Assembly: GCF_000160075.2 (NCBI RefSeq)
Contig: NZ_KI535340.1
Coordinates: 62,001-126,000 of the forward strand
Origin: Abiotrophia defectiva ATCC 49176
GTDB lineage: Bacteria; Bacillota; Bacilli; Lactobacillales; Aerococcaceae
Reading direction: 5' to 3'
Length of the DNA: 64,000 bases
The position numbers and the translations under genes were made by a program. Each line of letters opens with the position of its first letter. Position 1 is the first letter of the stretch. This document shows, piece after piece, positions 9,186 through 17,296 of the stretch. The notes beneath the pieces are model-generated. The model saw nothing but the letters and a program-made list of their open reading frames with translations. It did no database searches and was not told the DNA's origin.

Positions 9186-9692
9186 AGTAATCCTTCCGTA
9201 ACAAATTTCCCTACTTTTTTGGTGATTTCATCACAACCTTACTTTATCCTCACTTTCCTCTCATAATCGACTTTGTAAACGTTGTCTGATTTTTGACAGA
9301 AACTTTATGCCATCTAAAATTGCATTGGCATATACAAAATACCTAAATTCTATTTTTGGTAGCGTCAAAATAATATCTATCATTTGAATACTAACAATCT
9401 CATGGAACAATTTTTTGTTCCAACTATTAATAAATAAATGGAGATGTCTATTTATAAATGCCAATCTTAGCGTCTCAACGTCACTTATTAGGCTGGCATG
9501 AACATAAAATAAAGACAAGATTCAAAGATATTTTAGCGACTTTAACCCTAAAAAGGACTAGACAAAAAAATGTCATTCTTATTCATCTAACAAAAGTTAC
9601 TATTGATAATATAAGCTAGTATCTAATTGGATAGTGACAATGCTCCTTTACTCACCTAGCGACTTCACTTCATAAGCTTCAAGTAAACAAAA

Positions 9693-9733
9693 AAAAGAAC
9701 CCCAACCGTCCAAAGACGATTGATGGTTCTTTT
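9693..9733 (-). terminator. Intrinsic terminator of rplS
   Basis: Long hairpin with outer stem AAAAGAACC / GGTTCTTTT and an imperfect inner stem, followed on the minus strand by a T-rich tract. It lies directly after rplS. Confidence 0.8.
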
Positions 9734-9747
9734 CTTGCTTCGGTATG

Positions 9748-10095
9748 TTAGCGGCCTCTTTCTTTGATACGTGCAGCCTTACCAGACAAGGCACGGATGT
9801 AGTAGAGCTTAGCACGACGTACGCGACCTTTACGAACAACTTCGATTTTAGCAACACGTGGAGTGTGTACTGGGAAAGTACGTTCAACCCCTACACCGTT
9901 CGAAATTTTACGAACTGTGTAAGTTTCGCTGATGCCAGCACCGCGACGCTTGATTACTAACCCTTCGAAGATTTGGATACGTTCGCGTGAACCTTCGACA
10001 ACCTTAGCGTGTACACGTACAGTGTCACCAGGGCGGAACTCAGGAATATCGCTACGTAATTGAGCTGAGGTAATTTTTTCAATCACTTTACTCAT
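9748..10095 (-). CDS. rplS: 50S ribosomal protein L19
   Basis: 115 residues, the usual L19 length, with the conserved [16 protein letters not shown] and [12 protein letters not shown] stretches. L19 sits at the interface of the two ribosomal subunits. A good ribosome-binding site (GAGGAGA) precedes the ATG. It follows trmD by 122 bases and has both its own promoter in that gap and its own terminator, so it can be made independently of rimM-trmD. Confidence 0.98.
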   Translation of the reverse strand: MSKVIEKITSAQLRSDIPEFRPGDTVRVHAKVVEGSRERIQIFEGLVIKRRGAGISETYTVRKISNGVGVERTFPVHTPRVAKIEVVRKGRVRRAKLYYIRALSGKAARIKERGR

Positions 10096-10187
10096 GTTTT
10101 TTTCTCCTCTCGACTAACACTCATAACTAGCCCTAGGGCGTAGCCAGCGGAATATTGTGATATCTGCGGTTTTTCACCACTTCTAGT

Positions 10188-10215
10188 ATTATACCAAACT
10201 CTGCCTATTTGTAAA
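10188..10215 (-). promoter_or_regulatory. Promoter of rplS with a leader of about 90 nt
   Basis: Minus-strand TTTACA, 16-base spacer, TATAAT, starting right at the trmD stop. The transcribed leader (about 10096-10182) includes the palindrome GCCCTAGGGC. Low-GC Firmicutes can carry an L19 autoregulatory leader; whether this is one needs a covariance-model check. Confidence 0.7.
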
Positions 10216-10217
10216 GC

Positions 10218-10949
10218 CTAATTGACATTTTTTTCGGCTTGAATTTCAGCTAGCCACTTGCATTCTTCTTTGGACAAATCGGCCTGCTCTAGAAGGTCTG
10301 GACGGCGCTCCAAAGTCCGGCGAATAGCTTCCTTGCCCTGCCACTGGCGAATCTTATCATGATGGCCACTGAAGAGTACCTCTGGCACCTCCATGCCACG
10401 AAAATCTCGTGGACGGGTATATTGAGGATGCTCTAAGAGTGACCGTTGGTGGGACTCGCCCACAATGGACTCCGCATTGCCTAAGACTTCAGGAATCAGG
10501 CGCACGGTAGCATCGATCATAATCATGGCCGGCAGTTCCCCATTGGTTAAGACATAGTCCCCCAGTGAAACTTCATCGGTTACAAAAGACCGCACCCGCT
10601 CGTCAAAGCCCTCGTAGTGACCACAAATAAAGACCAACTGCTCCGCCTGAGACCATTCCTGGGCCAAACTCTGACTAAATGGCACCCCGGTTGGATCCAT
10701 CAGAATAATGCGGGCATTTTCCTTGGGTGCGATATGTTCTAGCATATGAACAATGGGATCCACTCGTAACAACATACCTGCCCCTCCGCCAAAGGGATAA
10801 TCATCCACATGGCCATGTTTATTCACCGCAAAGTCCCGGAAGTTATGGGTCTGGAAATCAATCAGCCCCTTGGCTTGAGCTTGCCCCATCAGAGAATGGT
10901 GCATTGGCTCAAACATCTCAGGGAAGAGGGTCAAGACATCAAGCTTCAT
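10218..10949 (-). CDS. trmD: tRNA (guanine-37-N1)-methyltransferase
   Basis: 243 residues from ATG 10949 (MKLDVLTLFPEMF), preferred over an upstream in-frame TTG because GAAGGG stands about 10 bases before it and the start matches the family. TrmD uses S-adenosylmethionine to methylate G37 next to the anticodon, preventing frameshifts. The trefoil-knot SAM motifs are present: GHYEGFDERV and LGDYVLTNGELPAM. The start overlaps the rimM stop by 11 bases, so the pair is translationally coupled. Confidence 0.98.
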   Translation of the reverse strand: MKLDVLTLFPEMFEPMHHSLMGQAQAKGLIDFQTHNFRDFAVNKHGHVDDYPFGGGAGMLLRVDPIVHMLEHIAPKENARIILMDPTGVPFSQSLAQEWSQAEQLVFICGHYEGFDERVRSFVTDEVSLGDYVLTNGELPAMIMIDATVRLIPEVLGNAESIVGESHQRSLLEHPQYTRPRDFRGMEVPEVLFSGHHDKIRQWQGKEAIRRTLERRPDLLEQADLSKEECKWLAEIQAEKNVN

Positions 10950-11472
10950 CGTCAATCAGCCCTTCCATTAGTTCAACCTTAACCTGTCCGGCCTCCAGGT
11001 CAACGGTTTTGACCACATCGCCAATAAAAGGAATTAAGGCGTCTTTGGCCTTGGGAATATTGCGTTGAACCACAAAGACATCATTAGAACCTAGCTGAAG
11101 AATTTCCTTAATCTTCCCAAGAGTCTTACCTTCTAGGGTGACAACCTCCAAGCCCAAGAGTTGATGATGGTAGTAGCTATCCTCTTCTAGCTCCTCTTGC
11201 TCACTCTCGTCAATGGCCAGCCAGCAGCCCTTGAAGCCTTCGACCTGGTTAATATTGTCGTAATCAACAAAACTAATGAGCCATGTCCCCTTATGGATGG
11301 CCGCCTTAGCAACTTGAACACTGGCTAGCGGTTGGGAATTCAAATCCTTCAGAATATAGAGGGTCTTGCCACTTGCAAAGCGCTCCTCTGGAAAGTCAGT
11401 ATCGGCAATTAATTTGAGTTGACCCCGAATCCCGAAGGTATTCACAATACGGGCTACACGATAATAAGTCAT
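10939..11472 (-). CDS. rimM: Ribosome maturation factor RimM
   Basis: 177 residues, beginning MTYYRVARIVNTFGIRGQLKL as expected. The N-terminal RimM beta-barrel is followed by a PRC-barrel (HHQLLGLEVVTLEGKTLGKI, near 100-120). RimM binds S19 and helps mature the 30S head. Gene order rimM-trmD-rplS is the standard one, but upstream the usual partner khpA is separated by about 5.5 kb of unrelated genes. Confidence 0.97.
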   Translation of the reverse strand: MTYYRVARIVNTFGIRGQLKLIADTDFPEERFASGKTLYILKDLNSQPLASVQVAKAAIHKGTWLISFVDYDNINQVEGFKGCWLAIDESEQEELEEDSYYHHQLLGLEVVTLEGKTLGKIKEILQLGSNDVFVVQRNIPKAKDALIPFIGDVVKTVDLEAGQVKVELMEGLIDDEA

Positions 11473-11499
11473 ACTTGTCCTCCTTTTATGCCTAATAAA

Positions 11500-11543
11500 A
11501 ATCAGGCCTACCCTCTCAGTATACCATGAAAGGGAGCCTGATT
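11500..11543 (-). terminator. Terminator after paralogue A
   Basis: Stem AATCAGGC / GCCTGATT with an inner CCCT / AGGG pairing, then TTTTTATT on the minus strand. It isolates the paralogue array from rimM. Confidence 0.7.
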
Positions 11544-11552
11544 CTAGTTGTC

Positions 11553-12542
11553 TTAACGACGGCCCGCTGCTTGTTTGAGGGCCATATATTCGTCCTTATG
11601 GTCAAATCCAACTAACATTTGAGGATAGCTTGCATCCAGATATTCCATCAGTCGATTTAACTTGGCTTCAGTGTCTTTAACTGTGTGTTTGGCTGGGAAG
11701 ACAGCTAAGCGTTTGAAGTCTTTGGTATGGAGATAAACCACAAACTTGACGGTCTTGTAGAGGTTAAAGCGTCTGGTTTCCTTATAGACATAGCTATAGA
11801 TAATGTCACGCAAGTCCACAATGGCATTCTTACGCCCCATGACAATCAATTGATCCTTATAGACATAGACGCCCAAATGCTTCTCGTAGTAGGTCGCACC
11901 CTTACGTAAGGCTTGTTCATCTTGACCTAGCTCAGGGAAGGTTACTAAGAGTTGGTCGTAGAAGCGTTTATTGCTTGCATAACGGAAGACTGCATAGGCT
12001 AGGAAACCTAAGCCTACTAAGGCAGTCCCTGCAGTCATAATGGTACCAGTGCTTTCAACACTAGCAACACTTGTTAGATTGAGTTTCTTAATCTCAAATT
12101 CCTTATTGTCTGTCACTCCAGGCTCTTGCTTTTCTAGAGATTGTCTAGTGTTTTGGAGGGAAAGGCTACTGAGCTCCTTGACTTCCCCCATAATCGTAAT
12201 CGGATTGGTTGCTAAGGTGCCCTTTCTTTTCGCTTCTTCTAGCTTTTTGATAATGGCTAAATCTGGCTTTGCCTCAGTCACCAGAAGGCTCTTATCATCG
12301 GCCATGACAAAGGTTTGTTCTTTTTCGTACTTGGTATCTTCAATTCTGTAAATAGCTTTTACTGCGAAGGTGGTCTTGCTACCCTTAGTGGTTGCACGCG
12401 TTTTAGGATAAACATAACCTTCACTGGCTAACTTGTCAGGTGTCGATTGAGTCGCCACATAATGGAAGAAGCCAGCCGCACTTAAAAGCAACAAACCATA
12501 AATCACAAGACTGATCACGCCACGCTTAAAGTTTGGTTTCAT
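11553..12542 (-). CDS. Unrecognised two-TM membrane protein, paralogue A of a five-gene array
   Basis: 329 residues, function not recognised. Seen: an N-terminal membrane segment (about 9-29), then a region of about 130 residues with a YVYPKT motif just after it. A second membrane segment follows (about 168-190), then a C-terminal domain with FPELGQD, HLGVYVYKDQLIVMG, IVDLRDIIYSYV and YPQMLVG. The C-terminal pattern (short beta strands, then IVDL.DI, then a final helix) recalls PH-like domains, but this is inference. An AGAAGGAA ribosome-binding site precedes the ATG. It has its own promoter and terminator. It is most like paralogue C and to a lesser extent B. Confidence 0.85.
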   Translation of the reverse strand: MKPNFKRGVISLVIYGLLLLSAAGFFHYVATQSTPDKLASEGYVYPKTRATTKGSKTTFAVKAIYRIEDTKYEKEQTFVMADDKSLLVTEAKPDLAIIKKLEEAKRKGTLATNPITIMGEVKELSSLSLQNTRQSLEKQEPGVTDNKEFEIKKLNLTSVASVESTGTIMTAGTALVGLGFLAYAVFRYASNKRFYDQLLVTFPELGQDEQALRKGATYYEKHLGVYVYKDQLIVMGRKNAIVDLRDIIYSYVYKETRRFNLYKTVKFVVYLHTKDFKRLAVFPAKHTVKDTEAKLNRLMEYLDASYPQMLVGFDHKDEYMALKQAAGRR

Positions 12543-12566
12543 AGAATTCCTTCTTTCTAGTTATTA

Positions 12567-12588
12567 TTCGTTACTTTATTATAACGAA
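12567..12588. promoter_or_regulatory. Inverted repeat covering the -10 box of paralogue A
   Basis: TTCGTTA, 8 bases, TAACGAA: perfect 7-base arms that straddle the -10 hexamer at 12578-12583. The position would suit a repressor operator. I did not see it upstream of the other four copies. Confidence 0.45.
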
Positions 12589-12606
12589 CTGCCTTTTCCT
12601 TGTCTA
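12578..12606 (-). promoter_or_regulatory. Promoter of paralogue A
   Basis: Minus-strand TAGACA, 17-base spacer, TATAAT, ending about 35 bases before the start codon. Confidence 0.65.
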
Positions 12607-12614
12607 GCCAACTC

Positions 12615-13592
12615 CTAGATAGCCAAACGCTCATCAGCTAGCAGGATATGAGGATGGTGTTTTTCAAGACAGGCCATCAGACCTTCTAGGAAGGCACGCG
12701 CCTCCTTCTCTGGATAGGGGCGAAGTTTAACTGTTTCAAACTGGTCTCGGTCATAATAGAGGATTAGCCGGCTCTTCAAGCGGCCATTGTTGCTTTCATA
12801 GTTCAGATTTAAGCCCAATACCGTGCTAAGGTCAATCAAGCGCTCCTTAGCTCCTAAGACAAGGAGATAGTTACGGTAGAGATAGAGTCCCAGTTGCTTA
12901 GACTTGAACTGGCTCTGACTCACTAGTAAATCCTGGTCCTCTGCTAACTCTGGCAAGACTTGGTAAACTTGGCTCCAAAAACGTCGCATGGCACTATAGC
13001 GATAGGCTGTGAATCCCAATACCGCCAGCGCTAAAGCAAAGAAGATATAGCTGACTAACTTCATGGATTGAATATAGGTTTCCGCCTTGTCTTGATTAAG
13101 CAAGGTCCCACCTATAAAGACACGGTTGCCCGTCTTATCGGTGACATAGCTTTCGATTGATTGTAGAAATTCTTTACTCTTGTCACCGTCATCAACCATG
13201 GCTATGACATAATGGGGCTCAGTCGCTAGTTGCCTCTGGTCGCTTTTTTCTTTGAGTATAGAAAGAAGAGAGGAGTCGTCTCGGAACAAAATTGGGATAT
13301 CCAATCCCCCATCACTAACGAGTAAAAGACTCATTCCGGTCTTATCATCGCGATAGACAATCTTACCTCGCTCCTTGACCACATTGCTAACGGCAGAGAC
13401 ATAAGTGATTCTGGTTACTGGGACGACAGTCAGACGGCTGACTCTAGAGACATTGGGATAGACCAAGCCTTGGGCACGGAGACTATCAGCGCTCGTCCCT
13501 TGGCTAATAAAGGCAAGGCCGCCCCCAATTAAGAGGCAGATAGACGCCACGATTAAATAAGGCAGGAGCTTCATTAATTTATATCTTTTCAT
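12615..13592 (-). CDS. Unrecognised two-TM membrane protein, paralogue B
   Basis: 325 residues from ATG 13592 (MKRYKLMK), chosen because GGAAGGAG stands just upstream; a longer frame starting at 13694 would run into the preceding terminator. Architecture as in A: membrane segment about 11-31, GLVYPN motif, extracytoplasmic-type region, second membrane segment about 178-197, then LPELAED, QLGLYLYRNYLLVLG and LIDLSTVL. It lacks the C-terminal LVG..H...Y.ALK tail found in A, C and D and ends LADERLAI, so it is the most diverged at the tail. Function unknown. Confidence 0.83.
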   Translation of the reverse strand: MKRYKLMKLLPYLIVASICLLIGGGLAFISQGTSADSLRAQGLVYPNVSRVSRLTVVPVTRITYVSAVSNVVKERGKIVYRDDKTGMSLLLVSDGGLDIPILFRDDSSLLSILKEKSDQRQLATEPHYVIAMVDDGDKSKEFLQSIESYVTDKTGNRVFIGGTLLNQDKAETYIQSMKLVSYIFFALALAVLGFTAYRYSAMRRFWSQVYQVLPELAEDQDLLVSQSQFKSKQLGLYLYRNYLLVLGAKERLIDLSTVLGLNLNYESNNGRLKSRLILYYDRDQFETVKLRPYPEKEARAFLEGLMACLEKHHPHILLADERLAI

Positions 13593-13622
13593 AGTTTGTC
13601 TCCTTCCACAGCTACTATGTCT

Positions 13623-13651
13623 ATTATACAAGAGTGTCTGTCTTATCACCA
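13623..13651 (-). promoter_or_regulatory. Candidate promoter of paralogue B
   Basis: Perfect -10 TATAAT on the minus strand, 17 bases from a poor -35 (TGGTGA). Its position matches the promoters of A, C and D. Confidence 0.45.
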
Positions 13652-13658
13652 CTATCAA

Positions 13659-13684
13659 AAAGGACCAGGTTACCCCAGTCCTTT
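13659..13684 (-). terminator. Terminator after paralogue C
   Basis: Stem AAAGGAC / GTCCTTT with inner pairing, then TTTTTGATA on the minus strand. Confidence 0.65.
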
Positions 13685-13701
13685 GCTTAGTCACTTATGG
13701 C

Positions 13702-14712
13702 TTAGCCACGTGCTTGACGTTTTAATTCTTTATAATCGGTCGCATGTTGAACGCCTACCAACATAGATGGATAGGCTTCTTGCAAGTAAACCATGAGACG
13801 ATCTAACATGGATTGCGTGAAGTCTCTTTGATAGCGACGCGGTTTGACCACAAGACGGCGGAATTGGTTATTATGCAAGTGAACTTGGAAGGTAACCACT
13901 GAATTATTGGTTTGACGGACTGCATAAGTATAGATGATTTGAGTCAAGTCGATGATACGATCATTACCCCCAATCACTACTAGGTGATTCTTGTAGACAT
14001 AGAGACCTAACTCAGGGCTATGGAAATCACTGTCGGTCACTAATTTATCCAAGTCTTGAGCTAATTCTGGGAAGTGATCATACAAGGTACTGTAGAACTT
14101 AGTATTTTTCCAGTATTTCCAGAGAGCGGTAAGTAGCAATAATAGAACCGCTGCGCCTAAGGCAAAGCTTACGAAAAGCATGATGTTAAGGCGATTCTCA
14201 GCTTCTGCCACATCTAAGAGCGCAGAATCATCATAGCCTGATTTGACAGAAGCATCAACATCAGCACGTTGGATCACTTTTTCTGCAATTTGCAGGTCAT
14301 CCTTACTTTTTGAGGCATAAGCCACAACGTTTAGGGGATTAGATTCCAGTTGACCAGCCTTAATCCGTTCCTCTAGGATTTTAACTACTTTGGAATCATC
14401 ATGTAATACTACTGGAAAAGCCCGCTCGCCGTCAGAGACCAAGTAAGCAACCAATCCTGTATTTTTGTTTTCAGACACTACTACCCCATTTTTTGTTTTT
14501 GTGATGGTAATCTCCAAAACAGGAATAATTTCCTTAATAGTGACTGCGGTATGCCCCGTCAGAGCTTCCGTCTTAGGATAGACCAAGCCTTGTTCTACAA
14601 ACTGGTCAGCACTTGAATTCTGACTCTTATAGAAGAGGAAGCCACCAAGGGCAGCGCAAATCATGGCAAAAATTAAATAAGGCCAAACATTACGTAGATT
14701 ATTGCGTTTCAT
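13702..14712 (-). CDS. Unrecognised two-TM membrane protein, paralogue C
   Basis: 336 residues starting MKRNNLRNVWPYLIF. Same plan as its neighbours: first membrane segment about 10-28, GLVYPKT motif, then a central region with a DDS near 113. A strong second membrane segment (about 176-196, LFVSFALGAAVLLLLLTALW) follows. The C-terminal domain has FPELAQD, ELGLYVYKNHLVVIG, IIDLTQIIYTYA and YPSMLVGVQHATDY. The paralogue-defining residues are all present. Own promoter and terminator. Function unknown; I infer a cell-surface or membrane-stress role only from topology. Confidence 0.84.
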   Translation of the reverse strand: MKRNNLRNVWPYLIFAMICAALGGFLFYKSQNSSADQFVEQGLVYPKTEALTGHTAVTIKEIIPVLEITITKTKNGVVVSENKNTGLVAYLVSDGERAFPVVLHDDSKVVKILEERIKAGQLESNPLNVVAYASKSKDDLQIAEKVIQRADVDASVKSGYDDSALLDVAEAENRLNIMLFVSFALGAAVLLLLLTALWKYWKNTKFYSTLYDHFPELAQDLDKLVTDSDFHSPELGLYVYKNHLVVIGGNDRIIDLTQIIYTYAVRQTNNSVVTFQVHLHNNQFRRLVVKPRRYQRDFTQSMLDRLMVYLQEAYPSMLVGVQHATDYKELKRQARG

Positions 14713-14742
14713 AACTTACCTTCTTTCTTAAATGATAAATTT

Positions 14743-14771
14743 ATTATACTCTTTTTAGTGGGGCTTGTGAA
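14743..14771 (-). promoter_or_regulatory. Promoter of paralogue C
   Basis: Minus-strand TTCACA, 17-base spacer, TATAAT, about 30 bases upstream of the start codon. Confidence 0.7.
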
Positions 14772-14786
14772 CCCTTTCCATGAAAA

Positions 14787-14810
14787 AGAGCCAGCCCTAA
14801 GGCTGACTCT
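14787..14810 (-). terminator. Terminator after paralogue D
   Basis: AGAGCCAGCC, loop CTAA, GGCTGACTCT (one mismatch), followed by TTTTTC on the minus strand. Confidence 0.7.
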
Positions 14811-14825
14811 CCCGGTGAGGGCTTA

Positions 14826-15800
14826 TTAAAGACCTGCAGCATTTTTCAATGCTTGGTATTCTGGTGCATGATCAGCACCCACTAGAATTTCAGGGTAGTG
14901 CTGATCTACGAAGTAAGTAAAGGCATTGACATCATCATCATAGGTCTTCTTAGAGCCTAATAATGTGCTAAGAACATGTTTCTTGAAGTTCTTATCATAG
15001 GCCTCAACTGTGTAGTTAACATGGCTAGCAATGCCCTGATGAATGGTTTGTTTAACAGCCACCAGGTAGAGGACATCCTTGGCAGGCACGATGGTGTTTC
15101 GTTGAGCTAAAGCAATGAGGTGGTCCTTGTAGACATAGAGGCCACGCTTGCTGTCAGCATATTGTCCACCTGATACCAAGAGATCCAAGTTGCCTTCCAA
15201 TTCTGGGAATTGGGCATAGAGATCACGATAGGCTTTCTTACGGCGGGAAACATTGAAGGCAAAGAGCCCGATGAAGAACAAGGTAATCGCACCAAAGCCA
15301 TAGGCACCGTACATAAGCATTTGGGCATTTGATTTATGCTTTTGGACATCGATGAGATAGGAACCATTTAAGGACGACTGAGCTTCTGCTTTAAGGTTTT
15401 GACGAATTTTAGAGATGTTGTCCTTGGCACTTGAGTTATCAGCCTTATCCCCTGCTACAAGAACAGGACTATTAGCTAATTCACCTTTTTCCTGAGCGGC
15501 TAAGGCAGCTTTAATATCTGCATCATCCTTGGATGCTATAAGGGCAACAAGTTTATCCCCTGATTGAACTAAGTACATTCCGGCCTTATCATCACCTTTA
15601 ATGGCGCCAATTTCTTGGATAGCCTCCATTTTGATGGCTACATTTTGGCCAAAATTACTTGGGAAGAGGCCACCCCGGTCCACAACATACTGCGGGCTAC
15701 TTGCAATCCCACCTATAAACCACATTAAAATAGCAAATCCACCAAATAAAACGGTGAGAAAAACAGTTGCCCAAAGGCCACGCAAGTTCTTTTCCTTCAT
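14826..15800 (-). CDS. Unrecognised two-TM membrane protein, paralogue D
   Basis: 324 residues from ATG 15800 (MKEKNLRGLW). A GTG two codons earlier lies right on the AAGAAGGG ribosome-binding site and is unlikely. First membrane segment about 11-33, GLFPSN motif (matches GxVYPx in A-C), SKDD near 90 and a second membrane segment about 165-185. The C-terminal domain has FPELEGN, KRGLYVYKDHLIALA and YPEILVGADHAPEYQALK. Closest to paralogue E in the first half and to A and C at the tail. Function unknown. Confidence 0.84.
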   Translation of the reverse strand: MKEKNLRGLWATVFLTVLFGGFAILMWFIGGIASSPQYVVDRGGLFPSNFGQNVAIKMEAIQEIGAIKGDDKAGMYLVQSGDKLVALIASKDDADIKAALAAQEKGELANSPVLVAGDKADNSSAKDNISKIRQNLKAEAQSSLNGSYLIDVQKHKSNAQMLMYGAYGFGAITLFFIGLFAFNVSRRKKAYRDLYAQFPELEGNLDLLVSGGQYADSKRGLYVYKDHLIALAQRNTIVPAKDVLYLVAVKQTIHQGIASHVNYTVEAYDKNFKKHVLSTLLGSKKTYDDDVNAFTYFVDQHYPEILVGADHAPEYQALKNAAGL

Positions 15801-15832
15801 AAACACCCTTCTTTCTCCGTAAGTATAGCTCT

Positions 15833-15861
15833 ATTATAAACCCCTTTCATAGAATTGTACA
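15833..15861 (-). promoter_or_regulatory. Promoter of paralogue D
   Basis: Minus-strand TGTACA, 17-base spacer, TATAAT, about 30 bases upstream of the start codon. Confidence 0.6.
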
Positions 15862-15962
15862 GCTATTTTCAAGCGATTTCTTACTTAATAAGAAAGATTC
15901 CCTTAACAAAAGCAATGAGTTTGATAATAGAGACTCTGAGACATATGACTTGCCAAATGAAA

Positions 15963-15983
15963 AAGACGCCCCAAAGGCGTCTT
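15963..15983 (-). terminator. Terminator after paralogue E
   Basis: AAGACGCC, loop of 5, GGCGTCTT, followed on the minus strand by TTTTTC. Perfect 8-base stem. Confidence 0.8.
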
Positions 15984-15987
15984 AAGC

Positions 15988-16950
15988 TTATTTAGAAGTG
16001 ATTTTCAAATCAGGATAGCCTTGCCCTATCACAACTAGGAAGGTCTCCAAGTCTTCCGCCAGAGTTTTCTTGCGACCATGATAGGATCTAAAGGTATGGA
16101 ATTTCCCCTTCACATCTCGTGCTCGGAAGAAGTAGTTTACTTGTTTGACCCCGTAACGGCCCTGCGAAACTACCTTATTCAAGGTCAAAGCGACTAAGTC
16201 ATTTATAGGCAGAACGGCCATGCGCAGCCCCAAGCAAATCAAACTGTCTTTATAGAGGTAGAGGCCACGATAGTCATCTGCATAATCACTGGCTACTTGC
16301 AAGTGGTCAAGCTGGCCCTTGAGTTCAGGGAAAGCTTGATAAAGACGATTATAGATTTGATGGCGGCGATAACGATTGAACAAGCCCCATACGATACACA
16401 AGACAGTGGCTGCTGTAAAACCATAAGCTAGCCAATGGATGGTCCTTTGTGACTGACGATATTCTTTCATGTTGACCAGATATTCCGTCCATAGCTGATC
16501 ACGGTATGGAAGACCCGTTTCACTATTATCTGCCATCGTATCTAAGAGTTTCTTGGCCGCGTCACTCTTATCCACTTCCCCAATCAGCTTGGCAGGCTCA
16601 TTGAGCAGTGCGCCATAGGTCTTAAGGCGAGCAGCGGCGACATCCGGATCATCTTTGCTAGCGACCAAGACTAGGTAAGGCTTATCTGTTACTTTAGCAG
16701 CTGAGACAAGGTAGATAGCCACATTATCCTCTTCAGCCAGGAGAAAGATCGACTCTGCTTCTACCACTACATGCTTGCTCGAGCTTTCTGGGAAAGGTTC
16801 CTGGCCTGCCAAAAGAGCTTGGGGTTGGGTCGCAAGGAGGGCCAGATAAGCAAAGAACGTAAAAATTAATAAGAACAGCAAGAGGCCACTACCGGCCCAT
16901 GTCCGCCAACCATATACTTCTTTAAGCTTTTTTCTTTCTTCTTTCTTCAC
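15988..16950 (-). CDS. Unrecognised two-TM membrane protein, paralogue E
   Basis: 320 residues from a GTG start at 16950, chosen because TAGGAGGA stands at normal distance. A highly basic N-terminus (KKEERKKLK) precedes the first membrane segment (about 20-42). It shares SKDDPDVAAA with D (SKDDADIKAA), a second membrane segment at about 173-192, FPELKGQ, YRGLYLYKDSLICLG and a final YPDL. It is the first gene of the array after khpA; no good promoter is visible in the 47-base gap, so it may use readthrough past the weak khpA terminator. Function unknown. Confidence 0.83.
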   Translation of the reverse strand: MKKEERKKLKEVYGWRTWAGSGLLLFLLIFTFFAYLALLATQPQALLAGQEPFPESSSKHVVVEAESIFLLAEEDNVAIYLVSAAKVTDKPYLVLVASKDDPDVAAARLKTYGALLNEPAKLIGEVDKSDAAKKLLDTMADNSETGLPYRDQLWTEYLVNMKEYRQSQRTIHWLAYGFTAATVLCIVWGLFNRYRRHQIYNRLYQAFPELKGQLDHLQVASDYADDYRGLYLYKDSLICLGLRMAVLPINDLVALTLNKVVSQGRYGVKQVNYFFRARDVKGKFHTFRSYHGRKKTLAEDLETFLVVIGQGYPDLKITSK

Positions 16951-16978
16951 CGATTTCCTCCTAATGAATATAGAAAAA

Positions 16979-16992
16979 CGCCCCTAAGGGCG
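16979..16992 (-). terminator. Weak terminator after khpA
   Basis: CGCCC, loop CTAA, GGGCG followed by TTTTTCTAT on the minus strand. The stem is short (5 bases). Confidence 0.5.
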
Positions 16993-16997
16993 CTTGA

Positions 16998-17261
16998 TTA
17001 TTCTGCTGAACTTTCTTCCGCATGGTCAGCAATGACAATGCGTGACCGCTTGCGACCACGAGTCTTAACGCTGTAGACGATAGTCCGGATGGCGCGGGCT
17101 ACACGGCCCTTCTTCCCAATCACACGACCTACATCTTGCGGATTCAAGTGCAAATGATACTCCATGAAGTCATCGGTCTCTACTTGTTCCACGCCAAAAT
17201 CTTCTGGGTGGTCCAAGAGCGGCTTCACGATTGCAGTAATTAATGCTTCAATATTTACCAT
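16998..17261 (-). CDS. khpA: KhpA, KH-domain RNA-binding protein
   Basis: 87 residues, nearly all a single KH domain, with the RNA-binding GxxG loop VIGKKGRVAR (about 47-56). KhpA (formerly YlqC) pairs with KhpB in streptococci and lactobacilli to bind many RNAs and influence cell division and elongation. It lies 35 bases after rpsP, the usual partner. The next conventional gene, rimM, is displaced by the five-paralogue array. Confidence 0.95.
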   Translation of the reverse strand: MVNIEALITAIVKPLLDHPEDFGVEQVETDDFMEYHLHLNPQDVGRVIGKKGRVARAIRTIVYSVKTRGRKRSRIVIADHAEESSAE

Positions 17262-17296
17262 ATCTCATCATCCTTTATCTAGAACACTGCTCGAGA

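Larger units (their letters stand above)
8941..9687. other. Long AT-rich intergenic region upstream of pel
   Basis: About 750 bases between pelD and the rplS terminator. It holds the pel leader (about 170 nt), the pel promoter, a perfect inverted repeat, a smaller palindrome at 9222-9234 (GTGAT-TTC-ATCAC) and a perfect palindrome at 9403-9422 (TGGAACAA-TTTT-TTGTTCCA). From about 9240 to 9690 it is clearly more AT-rich than the surrounding genes. I find no convincing coding frame there: the longest frames lack ribosome-binding sites and start with TTG. It may contain decayed DNA or unrecognised regulatory RNA. Confidence 0.6.

Noticed and set aside
9261-9518. 85-codon minus-strand frame in the AT-rich region upstream of pel
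   Set aside because: Begins with TTG, has no ribosome-binding site and no recognisable motif; probably chance.
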